In this document: positions 22,129-31,410 of the stretch, in pieces
How the letters are laid out: each line of letters begins with the position of its first letter
Position numbering within the stretch: position 1 is the first letter of the stretch
NCBI GenBank assembly: GCA_002305165.1
Contig: DBQI01000051.1
Coordinates: 14,037-48,939, forward strand
Reading direction: 5' to 3'
Length of the DNA: 34,903 nucleotides
Origin: Armatimonadetes bacterium UBA1398
GTDB lineage: Bacteria; Armatimonadota; Zipacnadia; UBA1398
Notes under the pieces: generated by a model
Databases searched by the model: none
What the model was told of the DNA's origin: nothing
Seen by the model: only the letters and a program-made list of their open reading frames with translations
Translations under genes and position numbers: made by a program

Positions 22129-25100
22129 TCAGTTGTCCACCGGCCCCGGCCGCACGATGGTCGGGGCGGACTTCACGAGAGGCCGGATGGCGAGCCAGTC
22201 GATGCCCTGGAACTCGGGATCGGGAATGGCTCGCACCTCCTCCTCGCCTCGGTACGGCCCCATGGCGTCGACCCACAGGATCAGCCTCAGCAAGCTCTCG
22301 TCATCGACCCGCACGCCGTAGTGCTCGCCGCTGGACACCAGGTCGATGAGCGGACTGCGATAGGAGAGCGTCGTCATGGGAGCGGGGGTCACGTAGGCCG
22401 CGGGATCGACGGTGCTGAAGCCCTCGACCATGAGCACGCCCGCGATGCCGAAGCCGGGTGGCGGATCGGCGGGCGGCTGGTAGGGGGCTCCCCAGGTCGG
22501 CGCCCCGAGGAGGGTCACGTAGGGCTCATCGAACTCCCCGAAGCCGGGCCGACGGGTCAGGTCGAGCACGGAGCGGGCCTCGCCATCGCCCTGATGGCAC
22601 TCGCCGCAGTACCGGTCCAGCACGGGCTGGACGTACCGGTCGTAGCTCACCGTGTCATCGGGCCAGGGTAGGGGAGCGATCTCCGACGGCTCGCGCTGCA
22701 CGGCCATCGAGGTCCCACTGTAGGCGGGCGTGCGGCTGTGCATCTCGTGGCAACCGAGGCAGCCACGGCGCTCGCCCGGCATCACTCCCGTGAAGCTGCG
22801 CATGGTCTGCAGCGCCCGATGGTTCTCGTCGAGGATCTGGAAGTGGAGCGCCACGCCCGAGGGCGCCTCGAAGGAGACGGAGCCATCGGGCTCGATGGGC
22901 ACCGTTCCCAGTACCCGCTTCACGCCCTCCGACTGCACCATGGAGACGACAGGGCCCGTCGAGGCGTAGGGCCGCTTGTGCCAGTAGGTGTACGTCTTGT
23001 GTTGGATCGTCAGGATGCGCAGGTACTTCGCTCGGCCCTGTACTTCCTCGGGCAGCCCCTCATGCACATTGTCGCTGTAAAGCATCCCCGGCGTGGGGTG
23101 GTCCCGGGTCTCCCGAGTCGGCCAGTCCACCGTGTCGCCCAGGATCGGCGGCACGGGGCGGGGGCGGACCGGCAGCGCGTGGAGCACGTTGTGGGCGCCC
23201 TCGTAGATCAGCTCGCGGTTGCCCTCCACATCCATGAGGTACAGGACGAACTTGCCGTTCCGGCTCGCGGAGACGATGAAGTCCTTCTCGCTCAAGGGGT
23301 AGGGCGAGTAGTAGCCCCAGTACTGGCCGCTCGAGTGGTACCGCTCCGACTCCACGGGGTCCACCGGCCCGTTGCCGCACTCCGGCCACTCCACGTCGGC
23401 CGTGACCTTCGTCAGCCCGTCGGGGAAGTTCAGCCCTATGCGCGGGTCGATGATACCGACCGAGCCGCTGAACCATCCGTGGTGGGCGCTGCCCGTGAAC
23501 ATCACACGGTCGCTGCCTGGTATTCCGCGCGCGTCCTTGAGCAGATCCGGCCAGACGGACTGGTTGCCCCAGAAGACGCTCACCTGCGTGCCATCGGGGC
23601 GCATCGTCCAGAGGCTTTGGGCGCGCCAGAGCGGCTTGTCCGTGTACTCCCAGCGTGTGTAGAGGACGCGCCCATCGTCCATCACCGACGGAAGGTAGTC
23701 AGGCTCGTTGGCCCTCGACACGATGTAGATGCTCTCCCCCCGAAGGTCCGTCCGCGCGAGGGGGTAGGCGTTCGTGGGCGGCATGCAGCGCACGTACGTG
23801 TGGCCCCGGGTGGTCGAGAACAGGATGTGCTCGCCATCGGGGAGGTAGATGGGGTCGAGGTCGTCATAGGGCCCATAGGTGATCTGGCGCGGCTCGCCGC
23901 CATCGATCCCGATCTCGTAGAGGTGGAACGACTTCTCGTTGTGCGGCTTGAAGCAGAACAGCACCTTCCGGGCATCCCAGGAGAGGTCGGGCCGCCAGAA
24001 GCTCCCGTGGAGCGGCTCCTGAGGCATGAGTTGCCGCAGGTGACCCTCGGGCCCGAGTCCCTTCAAGACCATCAGCCGAGCCCCAGGGACGGCCATATAC
24101 CCCAAGCGGTGGCGCGTCTCATGGGGCCACTCGGAGCCCTGGGGATACGGCATGTCCACGAACAGCACGGAGTCGAAATCCACGACGGGGTTGGCAAGGG
24201 CGATGCGCCGCTTCACCTCCCGGACGCGGAAGTAGAGGTCCGCGCTCGGCTCCTCGAGGCCATCCACGGTTCGCGCAAGCTCAGCGAGCTCGGCGCGCTC
24301 ATCGGCGAAGTCGACATCCCCGTGCGCGGACTCGATGCGCGCCGCCAGCTCCGAAGCCCAGCCGATCTCCTGCCGAATCCGCTCCGGCGAGGGGTTGCCA
24401 TCGGCCTGATGGAGCCAGTCGCGCTCGAGGGCCTCCCGCGCCTCCGACGGCGTCAGATCGCGCGTCTCCGGCGTCGAGGGCTCCACATAGGGTGCGACGG
24501 CCTCGGCCACCACGGGCCGGAAATCGATGGCGGCGCCACACTCCAAGATCAGGGCGAGCCAGCCGGGGTCCGTCGGGTCCGCGGCCGCCACCAGATCGTC
24601 CAAGCGGTCCCGGAGCTTCAGCGCACTGCGCCACTCCTCCGCCTCTGCCGCCGGCGTGTGGGCCCACTGGCTCTCCGTGAGTGGCGCGTACTCTAGGCGC
24701 AGGGCGACCGCGCGCTCGGCATCCTCGCGGAGGCGCTCAGGGCTTACCTCCAGGAGGTAATCGATGGGGGCGCGGCCGGTGGTCTGCCGAAGGAGGGAGA
24801 CCCCCTCGGGGAACCGCTCGGCGAGCCGTCGGCCCACGGCCCAGGCGACATCGGGCGCCAGGTCGTAGCCCTCTTCCCTCAGGTTGCGGCTCGTGCGGGC
24901 GATGGTCTCCGCCAAGCTGGGAGCCTGCTCGTACACGCCCTCCATCCGACGCAACGCCTCGGCGGCGCGCTCCGAGATCGAGGTCGCGCCCGCCTCGTAG
25001 GCCGCCCGCACCTCGTCGGCCGTGAAGGCGCGGGAGTGGAGGGCGAGTTCATCCAGGCCGCCCTGGAAGTGCTCCGATGTGCCCGAGGAGGAGCCCACGA

Positions 25101-25677
25101 AGACAGGCGCGTCGGGGTCGGTCGCGATGGTCCCCGGCCGTTCGAGCGACGCCACTTCCACGCCATCCAGGTACACGCGCATCGTTGTGCCATCGAAGGT
25201 CCCCGCGCAATGGTGCCACTCGCCATCCAGCACCCGAGCCGGATCGATGGACCCATCGCACTCCACGTAGCCGTCGATGTTCAGGCCCAGGGACAGGATC
25301 GTGCCGTCATGCTGGAACGAGAACAGGACGCGGCGGCCGCACTCCTGGCGGAGGATCTCCCGGTAGACGCCGAGATCGGTGGGGAGCACCCATGCCGAGA
25401 GGGTGACGCCCCTCTCCAGACTGGGGAGGCCACCCTCCGTGGCCCGCAGGGCATGGGAGCCCTGCAGCCACAGCGCCGAGCCGTGCACCCCAGGGAAGGA
25501 CGCCGGCTCGCCATCCATGACCAAGTTGAGGCCGGGTACACCACCGCCATTGGTCGCGACGGCGCCGGGTTCGAAGCTCCAGTGGGCGACCGTGTCTGGC
25601 GTGCGCTGACCGGCTACGAGGAAGACGATCAACAGAACGGGTACTGCGGAGCACAAGACCGCTCGGTTGGCGTACAT
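22129..25677 (-). CDS. LamG and HzsA-like diheme exported protein
   Basis: A 1182-residue exported protein. The chosen ATG (MYANRAVLCSAV) has AAGGAG 9 nt upstream and gives a clean signal peptide. A LamG/concanavalin-like domain (about residues 28-215) precedes a helical spacer (about 220-490). From about 500 to 960 comes a TolB-like beta-propeller with repeated strand-turn units (PDLSWDARKVLFCFKPH, LPDGEHILFSTTRG). This resembles the middle region of hydrazine synthase alpha subunit (HzsA-related proteins). Two CxxCH sites follow, CLGCH at Cys973 and CGECH at Cys1024. HzsA-related proteins occur widely outside anammox bacteria, and no HzsB/C partner is present, so hydrazine synthesis is not implied. 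It lies 25 nt after the GH51 gene, suggesting a redox role in polysaccharide processing. Confidence 0.85.
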   Translation of the reverse strand: MYANRAVLCSAVPVLLIVFLVAGQRTPDTVAHWSFEPGAVATNGGGVPGLNLVMDGEPASFPGVHGSALWLQGSHALRATEGGLPSLERGVTLSAWVLPTDLGVYREILRQECGRRVLFSFQHDGTILSLGLNIDGYVECDGSIDPARVLDGEWHHCAGTFDGTTMRVYLDGVEVASLERPGTIATDPDAPVFVGSSSGTSEHFQGGLDELALHSRAFTADEVRAAYEAGATSISERAAEALRRMEGVYEQAPSLAETIARTSRNLREEGYDLAPDVAWAVGRRLAERFPEGVSLLRQTTGRAPIDYLLEVSPERLREDAERAVALRLEYAPLTESQWAHTPAAEAEEWRSALKLRDRLDDLVAAADPTDPGWLALILECGAAIDFRPVVAEAVAPYVEPSTPETRDLTPSEAREALERDWLHQADGNPSPERIRQEIGWASELAARIESAHGDVDFADERAELAELARTVDGLEEPSADLYFRVREVKRRIALANPVVDFDSVLFVDMPYPQGSEWPHETRHRLGYMAVPGARLMVLKGLGPEGHLRQLMPQEPLHGSFWRPDLSWDARKVLFCFKPHNEKSFHLYEIGIDGGEPRQITYGPYDDLDPIYLPDGEHILFSTTRGHTYVRCMPPTNAYPLARTDLRGESIYIVSRANEPDYLPSVMDDGRVLYTRWEYTDKPLWRAQSLWTMRPDGTQVSVFWGNQSVWPDLLKDARGIPGSDRVMFTGSAHHGWFSGSVGIIDPRIGLNFPDGLTKVTADVEWPECGNGPVDPVESERYHSSGQYWGYYSPYPLSEKDFIVSASRNGKFVLYLMDVEGNRELIYEGAHNVLHALPVRPRPVPPILGDTVDWPTRETRDHPTPGMLYSDNVHEGLPEEVQGRAKYLRILTIQHKTYTYWHKRPYASTGPVVSMVQSEGVKRVLGTVPIEPDGSVSFEAPSGVALHFQILDENHRALQTMRSFTGVMPGERRGCLGCHEMHSRTPAYSGTSMAVQREPSEIAPLPWPDDTVSYDRYVQPVLDRYCGECHQGDGEARSVLDLTRRPGFGEFDEPYVTLLGAPTWGAPYQPPADPPPGFGIAGVLMVEGFSTVDPAAYVTPAPMTTLSYRSPLIDLVSSGEHYGVRVDDESLLRLILWVDAMGPYRGEEEVRAIPDPEFQGIDWLAIRPLVKSAPTIVRPGPVDN

Positions 25678-25702
25678 CCTGGGGCACTCCTTCATCGGTC
25701 CG

Positions 25703-28030
25703 CTATCGGACGGGCAACTCGAAGATGCTGACACTGATCGGGTCGAGGGTGAGCCCTCGGTGGGCCCTCTCTATTGCGCGCTCCTCGATGGCGACGCGCG
25801 GGGGCTGGCCCGGATCGTTGTAGAGCATTGGGTCATCGCCCGCGATCACCCATGCCCTGCCGCGTCCGGAGACGCGGGCGCCCTCGATGCGGAGATCGAG
25901 CACCTGCACCTCTTCACTGGCGTTCACGACCGCGATGGTGAGGGCGCTGCGGTCCGCGTTCCATGCCGCGGCCACATCCAGGGGCGACTCGCCCACCTCC
26001 ACGGCCACGGGAAGCGACCCCATCCGCTGGCGGTAGAGTTGCAGCGCGAGCCCCGTCGTCTCCATCGCCGCATCGGTCGTGGTGGTCTTGATGGCGCCGA
26101 TGACGTTCACCGTCTGCGCATAGTTGGCCATCACGTAGATGTCGCTCTGCCGCACGAACTCGTTGAGCGCCGCCGCCACCCCGAGGCCGTCCTTCAGGAA
26201 GTACCGCGTGCCGAGCTCCCCGAAGACGTGGGGCCCGTACCAGTAGTTCCACTCATCGAGGGCGACGGGCATGTCGGGACCCTCCGCCTGAGCCCGATAC
26301 TGGCGGTGCGCCGCCGCGATAGATGCCACCGACTCCGGCAACTGGCTCACATGCCCCAGCAGCCCGCTGCCCTCCTGACGGTAGAAGTGCTCGCTGATGG
26401 CGTCCATGTGATCGCTGCACTCCGCGAGCATGGTGGCCGTCCATTCGCCCACCGCGCCCACGCCGATCAGCTTGATGGAGGGGTCCGCCGCACGCATCGC
26501 CTCGGCGAACTCGTTGTGCTTGCGGACGTAGTCGGAAAGCGGCATGTGACCGAGTTGCCAGTTGCCGTACATCTCGTTCCCGATGCCCCACCACACCACT
26601 CCGTAGGGCTCGCGATGGCCGTTCTGGACGCGCTCCCGGCCCATCGGCGTGTCCGCCGGCGCGTTCGCGTAGAGCAGCTCGTCCACTGCCGCCTCGACGC
26701 CTCCGAGGCCGCTGTTCACCACGATGTAGGGCTCGGTGCCGAGCTCCCGGCAGAACGCCATGAACTCATCGAGTCCGAAGTCATTGTGCTCGATCCCCGA
26801 CCAGGCGGGGTTCTTCCGCGGCGGCCGCCGGTCCCGATCCCCGATCCCATCGCGCCAGTCGTAGCCGCTCACGAAGTTCCCGCCGGGCCAGCGGTAGATG
26901 GGCGAGTCAAGTTCCTTCAGCAGTGCCAGGGTGTCCGCCCTCATGCCCCGTACATTGTCCGATGGCATCAAGGACAGGGCGCCGATACGCACCGCGCCCT
27001 CGCCCTGCGCCGTGATCTCCAGCCGCGCTTCCCGCGAGGCGCCTGTGGCATCGAACCGCAGCGGGTAGACGGACATCTCGGATGAGAGATCGGTCAGCCG
27101 GACGGTCTGCCGTCCCTCCCGGCCAGGCGCCCACGCTAGGGTGATCGAAACCGCCTCGACCCCGCCACTCGCGGCGAGCACGATCCGCCCCTCGTACCGC
27201 TTGCCCTCCACCACACCCAGGCCCTCCTGGATGAGGCCCACCGGTTCGCCGGAGACCTGAAGCACGGGATCGTGCTCGCCCACGAAGGGAGCGTCCGTCG
27301 CCATGGTCAGGGCGCCGTCCCCGCCGAGCACCCGCCACGGGGACTCCGCCTCGCCGGGGGGGTAGAAGAACTTGCGGTCCTCGACCATCTCCGCCCAGAT
27401 GCCACCGTAGATGCACCGGCCGAGGTGCTCGATGAACTGGCCGTATACGAGCTCACTGACAGGCGCTCCCACCTCGTCGGCATGGATGGTCGCCGAGAGG
27501 CTCAGGGGCGAGGCGCCCAGAAGCTCCAGTTCCAGGTCGTCGTACCACGCCGTTCCGGTGGCGAGCCCCCAGCCGCCATAGAGGCAGTTCACCAGGATGG
27601 AGTCGCGCCGCCCCGTCTCGAATGCCGCCTCCACGCGCGTCCAGTCCTGTGTGCCGGTGAGCGCCTCCGTGCGGACGGTCTGGATCTCGTGGACATTGAG
27701 CAGCGCCCCGGCGCCACCGGCCACGGGGACCAGGTCCTCTGTGCGGATCCAGCCCGACAGCCGGTAGCGGGCGAAGGGTCGAACCGGGACCACGGCTGAC
27801 CAGGTGGCGTCCGCCCCCCCGGTCGACTCGATGCGCACGCACCACCCGCCCCCGCGCCCCTCCTGGACGTGGGTGAACACGCCACTCTGCTGCCAGTTGC
27901 GGGTGTGCCAGCCGGCGGGCCCCCCTTCGGAGCGCTCCTCGAACCCTGGGTTGGGGAGTCCCTCCGGGGCTTGTGCCACCAAACCCGTCGCCACGGATAG
28001 AAGGCTCGCTGTCAGCGTCAGTGTGAGCAT
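25703..28030 (-). CDS. GH51 alpha-L-arabinofuranosidase, exported
   Basis: A 775-residue enzyme expected to release arabinofuranose from arabinoxylan or arabinan outside the cytoplasm. The ATG (MLTLTLTASLLSV) has AAGGAGG upstream and opens a signal peptide. A carbohydrate-binding-like N-terminal domain (about 25-175, starting LPNPGFEE) precedes the catalytic part. Family GH51 marks are GQFIEHLGRCIYGGIWAEMV, RWPGGNFVSGYDWRDGIG, HNDFGLDEFMAFCRELGTEP, the acid/base Glu486 in GIGNEMYGNW and the nucleophile Glu593 in LDEWNYWYG. The C-terminal beta-sandwich ends in ISVSIFELPVR. Most GH51 enzymes are shorter and cytoplasmic; the signal peptide and binding domain mark an exported version. It sits in a minus-strand operon with an HzsA-like protein. 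Confidence 0.93.
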   Translation of the reverse strand: MLTLTLTASLLSVATGLVAQAPEGLPNPGFEERSEGGPAGWHTRNWQQSGVFTHVQEGRGGGWCVRIESTGGADATWSAVVPVRPFARYRLSGWIRTEDLVPVAGGAGALLNVHEIQTVRTEALTGTQDWTRVEAAFETGRRDSILVNCLYGGWGLATGTAWYDDLELELLGASPLSLSATIHADEVGAPVSELVYGQFIEHLGRCIYGGIWAEMVEDRKFFYPPGEAESPWRVLGGDGALTMATDAPFVGEHDPVLQVSGEPVGLIQEGLGVVEGKRYEGRIVLAASGGVEAVSITLAWAPGREGRQTVRLTDLSSEMSVYPLRFDATGASREARLEITAQGEGAVRIGALSLMPSDNVRGMRADTLALLKELDSPIYRWPGGNFVSGYDWRDGIGDRDRRPPRKNPAWSGIEHNDFGLDEFMAFCRELGTEPYIVVNSGLGGVEAAVDELLYANAPADTPMGRERVQNGHREPYGVVWWGIGNEMYGNWQLGHMPLSDYVRKHNEFAEAMRAADPSIKLIGVGAVGEWTATMLAECSDHMDAISEHFYRQEGSGLLGHVSQLPESVASIAAAHRQYRAQAEGPDMPVALDEWNYWYGPHVFGELGTRYFLKDGLGVAAALNEFVRQSDIYVMANYAQTVNVIGAIKTTTTDAAMETTGLALQLYRQRMGSLPVAVEVGESPLDVAAAWNADRSALTIAVVNASEEVQVLDLRIEGARVSGRGRAWVIAGDDPMLYNDPGQPPRVAIEERAIERAHRGLTLDPISVSIFELPVR

Positions 28031-28113
28031 TCGGTCTCCTCCTTGCGTCGCATCGCCGAGTTCACCATATCGTCTTCGCCGATGGAGGCCTCCGCCCCTG
28101 GTCACGCTCCGGC

Positions 28114-29106
28114 CTAGCGAAGGGCGTGGTAGATCGCCGCGATCTCCTCCAACGGCTCCGCGAACAGCCCTCGGTAGGGGGCGCCGGCCCGGAGATCCCC
28201 GTACAGGTCCTCTCCGTGGGCCAAAGCGTGGGCCTGGAGGATGATGAGGTCGCTCGAGAAGCCGCGGAACAACGCGGGGTCAGCCGCCTCCGCGATGACA
28301 CTCGCGGCGAGTCGGTTCCGACCGGTGGGAAGGGGATCGTCTCGGTCGTCATCGTAGGGAGGCGCGGTCCCGCCGTCCTCACTGTAGTCGTAGTCCCACG
28401 CGACGCAGATCAAGTCGAAGACCTGCTCCACCCCCGGCCGCGGATGCCTGACCCATCGGCGCAGCGTCTCCGCTCCCGCCGCGAGCCACTCCTGGTTGTC
28501 GCGATACGCGCTGACGCCGCCCCAGGTGTCCACCACAACGAAGGCCAACCCGGCCTTGGGCGTCTCCTCGGGCTGGATCCCCACCTGGCCGATCGGCAGA
28601 TTCGAGCCCCATCGCAGGGCCGTGATCGCCCAGTCCCAGGGGCGGTTGGGGTAGACGTCGTAGAGCGCGAGGGCGGGCGCCCCCAGTTCCGCGTCACACC
28701 AGGCGGCCCACTCCGTCAGCTCGCGCGACGAGAACACGGGCGCCCCGGCGTCCAGGCCCTGGGAGTAGTCCATGGGGAGGAAGGTCGGCGCCACCTCAGC
28801 GCGGCCGCCCAGGGCGCGCTTCCAGGTCCTAAGGAGGTCTCGCGCCGCGTCGGCCTCACACTGCCCGTGATGGAGCAGGTAGAGCCGGTTCGCGCCATAG
28901 TGCTCGGTCAACACCTCCGCCGCGGCCGCGATCTCCTGAGCGGTCGGCGGCTCCGGTTGGGGGACCGACGGATCCTGTGTCCAGTACCCTCGCACCGTGG
29001 GGCTGAGGGTGAGGGATAGCCAAAAGGACCGCTCCATCGGCCCGTCCTGCGCCGGGGCGGCCCATGCGCATGCCGCGAGGAGGGCGAGCGATAGCCGCAT
29101 GGTCAT
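28114..29106 (-). CDS. Exported protein of unknown function
   Basis: A 330-residue protein. Its ATG overlaps the trkA stop by 4 nt (ATGA); an ATG two codons later (29100) is an alternative. Residues 1-21 form a signal peptide (LSLALLAACAWAAPAQ). The mature protein has alternating helices and strands (NRLYLLHHGQ, APALALYDVYPNRPWDW, AGLAFVVVDTWGG, VEQVFDLICVAWDYD) suggestive of a TIM barrel, perhaps a glycosidase-like fold, but no catalytic motif can be assigned. It lies 83 nt before the GH51 gene. Its coupling to trkA shows co-transcription with potassium uptake. Confidence 0.8.
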   Translation of the reverse strand: MTMRLSLALLAACAWAAPAQDGPMERSFWLSLTLSPTVRGYWTQDPSVPQPEPPTAQEIAAAAEVLTEHYGANRLYLLHHGQCEADAARDLLRTWKRALGGRAEVAPTFLPMDYSQGLDAGAPVFSSRELTEWAAWCDAELGAPALALYDVYPNRPWDWAITALRWGSNLPIGQVGIQPEETPKAGLAFVVVDTWGGVSAYRDNQEWLAAGAETLRRWVRHPRPGVEQVFDLICVAWDYDYSEDGGTAPPYDDDRDDPLPTGRNRLAASVIAEAADPALFRGFSSDLIILQAHALAHGEDLYGDLRAGAPYRGLFAEPLEEIAAIYHALR

Positions 29107-29792
29107 CCTCGGTCCGCCTCTGAGAGCTGCCGCTGCAGTCGGTCGATGGCCTCGTGCGGCCCAGCTACGGCGATGTGGTCGCCGGCCAGCAGGGGCTCAT
29201 CCGGCTCAGGGAGGTTCATCACGCCGCCAGTGGCCCCGGACCAGGCGCCGGCGCCCATATGACCGACTACCATGAGGCCGTAGTTCTTCCGGAAGTGCAG
29301 ATCCATGAGCGACCGGCCCGCGAGGGGCGGACCGACGACGAGGTGGGCCACCTCCAGCCCCTCAGCCACGGTGAACCAGTCCACCACATGCTGCCCCATG
29401 AGCGACTTGGCGATGTGAGCGCCCATGTCCTGCTCGAGATAGCACACCCGATGGGCGCCCACCTTGCGGAGGATTCGCGCGTGGAGCGGCCTGCGCGCCC
29501 GGGCCACGATCGGCTCCACCTTCAGCTCCGACAGGACGCTCGTCACGAAGATGCTCGTCTCCATGTCCGAGCCGATGGCCACGACCGCCGCGTCCACATC
29601 GGAGGCCCCCACGTGCATCAGACTGCGGCGGTCCGTGGCGTCGAGGGTGACGGCGCGCGCGACCTGGTCGGCGATCTCCTGAACCCGCTCAGGGTTGGCA
29701 TCGATGGCGAGCACCTCGGCGCCCAACTCCACCAGGGAGTAGGCCACCCCCCGGCCGAAGCGACCCAGACCGATGACGGCGACTTGCAGCAT
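29103..29792 (-). CDS. ktrA: Potassium uptake regulatory subunit TrkA/KtrA
   Basis: A 229-residue cytoplasmic RCK protein that gates the KtrB channel in response to nucleotides. The N-terminal Rossmann domain has GLGRFGRG (dinucleotide-binding glycines) and the acidic residue of AIDANPE. The later VAIGSDMETSIFV and VARARRPLHARILRKVGA segments are standard for RCK_N. The C-terminal RCK_C domain (about 140-225) includes GRSLMDLHFRKNYGLMVVG. GGAGG lies 8 nt before the ATG. Length is as expected for KtrA. It follows ktrB by 45 nt. Confidence 0.93.
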   Translation of the reverse strand: MLQVAVIGLGRFGRGVAYSLVELGAEVLAIDANPERVQEIADQVARAVTLDATDRRSLMHVGASDVDAAVVAIGSDMETSIFVTSVLSELKVEPIVARARRPLHARILRKVGAHRVCYLEQDMGAHIAKSLMGQHVVDWFTVAEGLEVAHLVVGPPLAGRSLMDLHFRKNYGLMVVGHMGAGAWSGATGGVMNLPEPDEPLLAGDHIAVAGPHEAIDRLQRQLSEADRG

Positions 29793-29837
29793 GGCACTGC
29801 CTCCTTCGATGCGACGGATCGGCCGCCCTGCCGACTC

Positions 29838-31184
29838 CTAGCCGACGGCCACCGTCGCCTCCGGGTACTCGATGGCGCCGCGCCTGTCGAAGCTCCCCAG
29901 AGAGACCACCAGGGTCAACGGCCCCACGCGGCCGGCGAACATGAGGATGACGAGCACGACCTTCCCCGCGGATGACAGCCCCGCGGTGATCCCTGTGGAC
30001 AACCCCACCGTGCACAGCGCGGAAGTAACCTCGAAGAGGGCGTCCCGGAGAGCGACGCCGTCGGTGAGCATGAGCCCCATGGTGCCGATGGTGACGGCGA
30101 TGAGAAACAGAGCGCCGACAGCCATCGCCCGGTACACCACCATGAAGGGGATCGAGCGGTGGCCCCACTCCACGGTCCGCCGGTGCCGCGCCATGGCGAC
30201 GATCGCGGCGCCGATGGCTGCGAGGCTCGTCGTCTTGATCCCGCCTCCGGTCGAGCCCGGCGACGCGCCGATGAACATGAGCACCACGAGGGCGAAGATA
30301 CCGGCATCGGACAGGGCCGCCATCGGGACCGAGTTGAAGCCCGCGGTCCGCGCCGAGACCGACTGGAACGCCGCCTGGCTCAAGCCGTACCCAACGCCCT
30401 GTCCGGCCCACTCGCCTCCGGGGCGGCACTCGGTGAGAAAGAGCACGGCCGTGCCCCCGATGATGAGAGCTGCCGTTACCGTTAGCACGATGCGAGTCTG
30501 GAGGCTCATCCGCTCGCCGGGGCGCTTGCCGCGGTCCCGGACCATCAGGTACAGGTTGGTGTGAACCGCGAACCCAAGCCCTCCCAGGACGATGAGCGCC
30601 GCGACGCAGAAGAGCACCCAGGGGTCGGTCGCGTACCCCTCCAAGTTGCGCGGGTCCACCGAGAAGCCGGCGTTGCAGAAGGCGGAGACCGAGTGGAACC
30701 CAGCGTGCCAGAGCGAGGCGCCCGCGGGCATCCCATGGCGAGCGAAGAGGGGTGCCAGGGCGATGAACCCAAACCCCTCGATGGCGAGCGTCGAGAGGCC
30801 GATGACGCGGAGGACATCCCGTAGCTGATGCCGCATCGAGAGGTCCAGCGCCTGGTCCAGCGCGTCCTGGCCACGGGCTCCTATGGGACGGTTCAGCAGG
30901 ATCTGCACGAGGGCCGACAGCGACATGATCCCAAGACCGCCGACCTGGATGAGCCCGAGGATCACGACCTGGCCGAGGAGCGACCAGTCCCGGGACGTGT
31001 CCCGGGTGATCAGGCCCGTCACGCAGGTGGCCGAGGTTGCCGTGAAGAGGGCATCGATGGCCGAGCTTCGCTCCCCGGTTGATGAGATCGGAAGCGCCAG
31101 GAGGGCGGATCCGGTCAGGATCACCGCCGCGAAACTGAAGACGACCATCTGAGGGGGTGTCAGACGTCGGACGAGCCTACTCAC
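29838..31184 (-). CDS. ktrB: Potassium uptake channel subunit KtrB/TrkH
   Basis: A 448-residue membrane protein of the Trk/Ktr/HKT family with four membrane-pore-membrane repeats. The four selectivity-filter loops are visible: ATCVTGL, AFCNAGF, ARTAGF and ALCTVGL, each with its conserved glycine. The start is uncertain: GTG 31184 gives VSRLVRRLTPPQMVV and a length normal for KtrB (about 445), whereas ATG 31262 adds a 26-residue basic N-terminus. Neither has a strong ribosome-binding site. It is the first gene of the minus-strand operon and divergent from the flavodoxin-fold gene, so its promoter lies in 31185-31410. Confidence 0.9.
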   Translation of the reverse strand: MSRLVRRLTPPQMVVFSFAAVILTGSALLALPISSTGERSSAIDALFTATSATCVTGLITRDTSRDWSLLGQVVILGLIQVGGLGIMSLSALVQILLNRPIGARGQDALDQALDLSMRHQLRDVLRVIGLSTLAIEGFGFIALAPLFARHGMPAGASLWHAGFHSVSAFCNAGFSVDPRNLEGYATDPWVLFCVAALIVLGGLGFAVHTNLYLMVRDRGKRPGERMSLQTRIVLTVTAALIIGGTAVLFLTECRPGGEWAGQGVGYGLSQAAFQSVSARTAGFNSVPMAALSDAGIFALVVLMFIGASPGSTGGGIKTTSLAAIGAAIVAMARHRRTVEWGHRSIPFMVVYRAMAVGALFLIAVTIGTMGLMLTDGVALRDALFEVTSALCTVGLSTGITAGLSSAGKVVLVILMFAGRVGPLTLVVSLGSFDRRGAIEYPEATVAVG

Positions 31185-31410
31185 TCGAACGCCTGCGCCG
31201 GCCTTGCGGTAGGACGGCGAGGCATCTCCGAACGCCCGTGACCCCAGTGGCTCTCTGCGCATACGAGTGACGATACTGCGGCGCTCCCCGACCGGCAAGC
31301 GCTGTTGTGGTCGGTCGCGGCGGATCTCTGCCGCGGCCAGCAAGGCGCCCCGCCCCTCCGTGGGGAATAGGCGGCCGGCCGTGTGCGCTCTGACGGAGGA
31401 GGTCCCCACC
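31185..31410. promoter_or_regulatory. Divergent intergenic region between ktrB and flavodoxin-fold gene
   Basis: These 226 nt should hold promoters for both directions. I see no convincing -35/-10 pair. A short hairpin, CGCGGC at 31316-31321 with GCCGCG at 31330-31335, and the GGAGGAGG ribosome-binding sequence before 31411 are the visible features. Confidence 0.35.

Noticed and set aside
22738..24696. A 652-codon open frame on the plus strand
   Set aside because: It lies wholly antisense to the HzsA-like gene and has the Arg/Val/Leu/His-rich composition of an antisense shadow.
22129..25677. Evidence for anammox-type hydrazine synthesis
   Set aside because: Only an HzsA-related architecture is present. 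HzsB/C and hydrazine dehydrogenase are absent from the window, and HzsA-related proteins are common in non-anammox bacteria.
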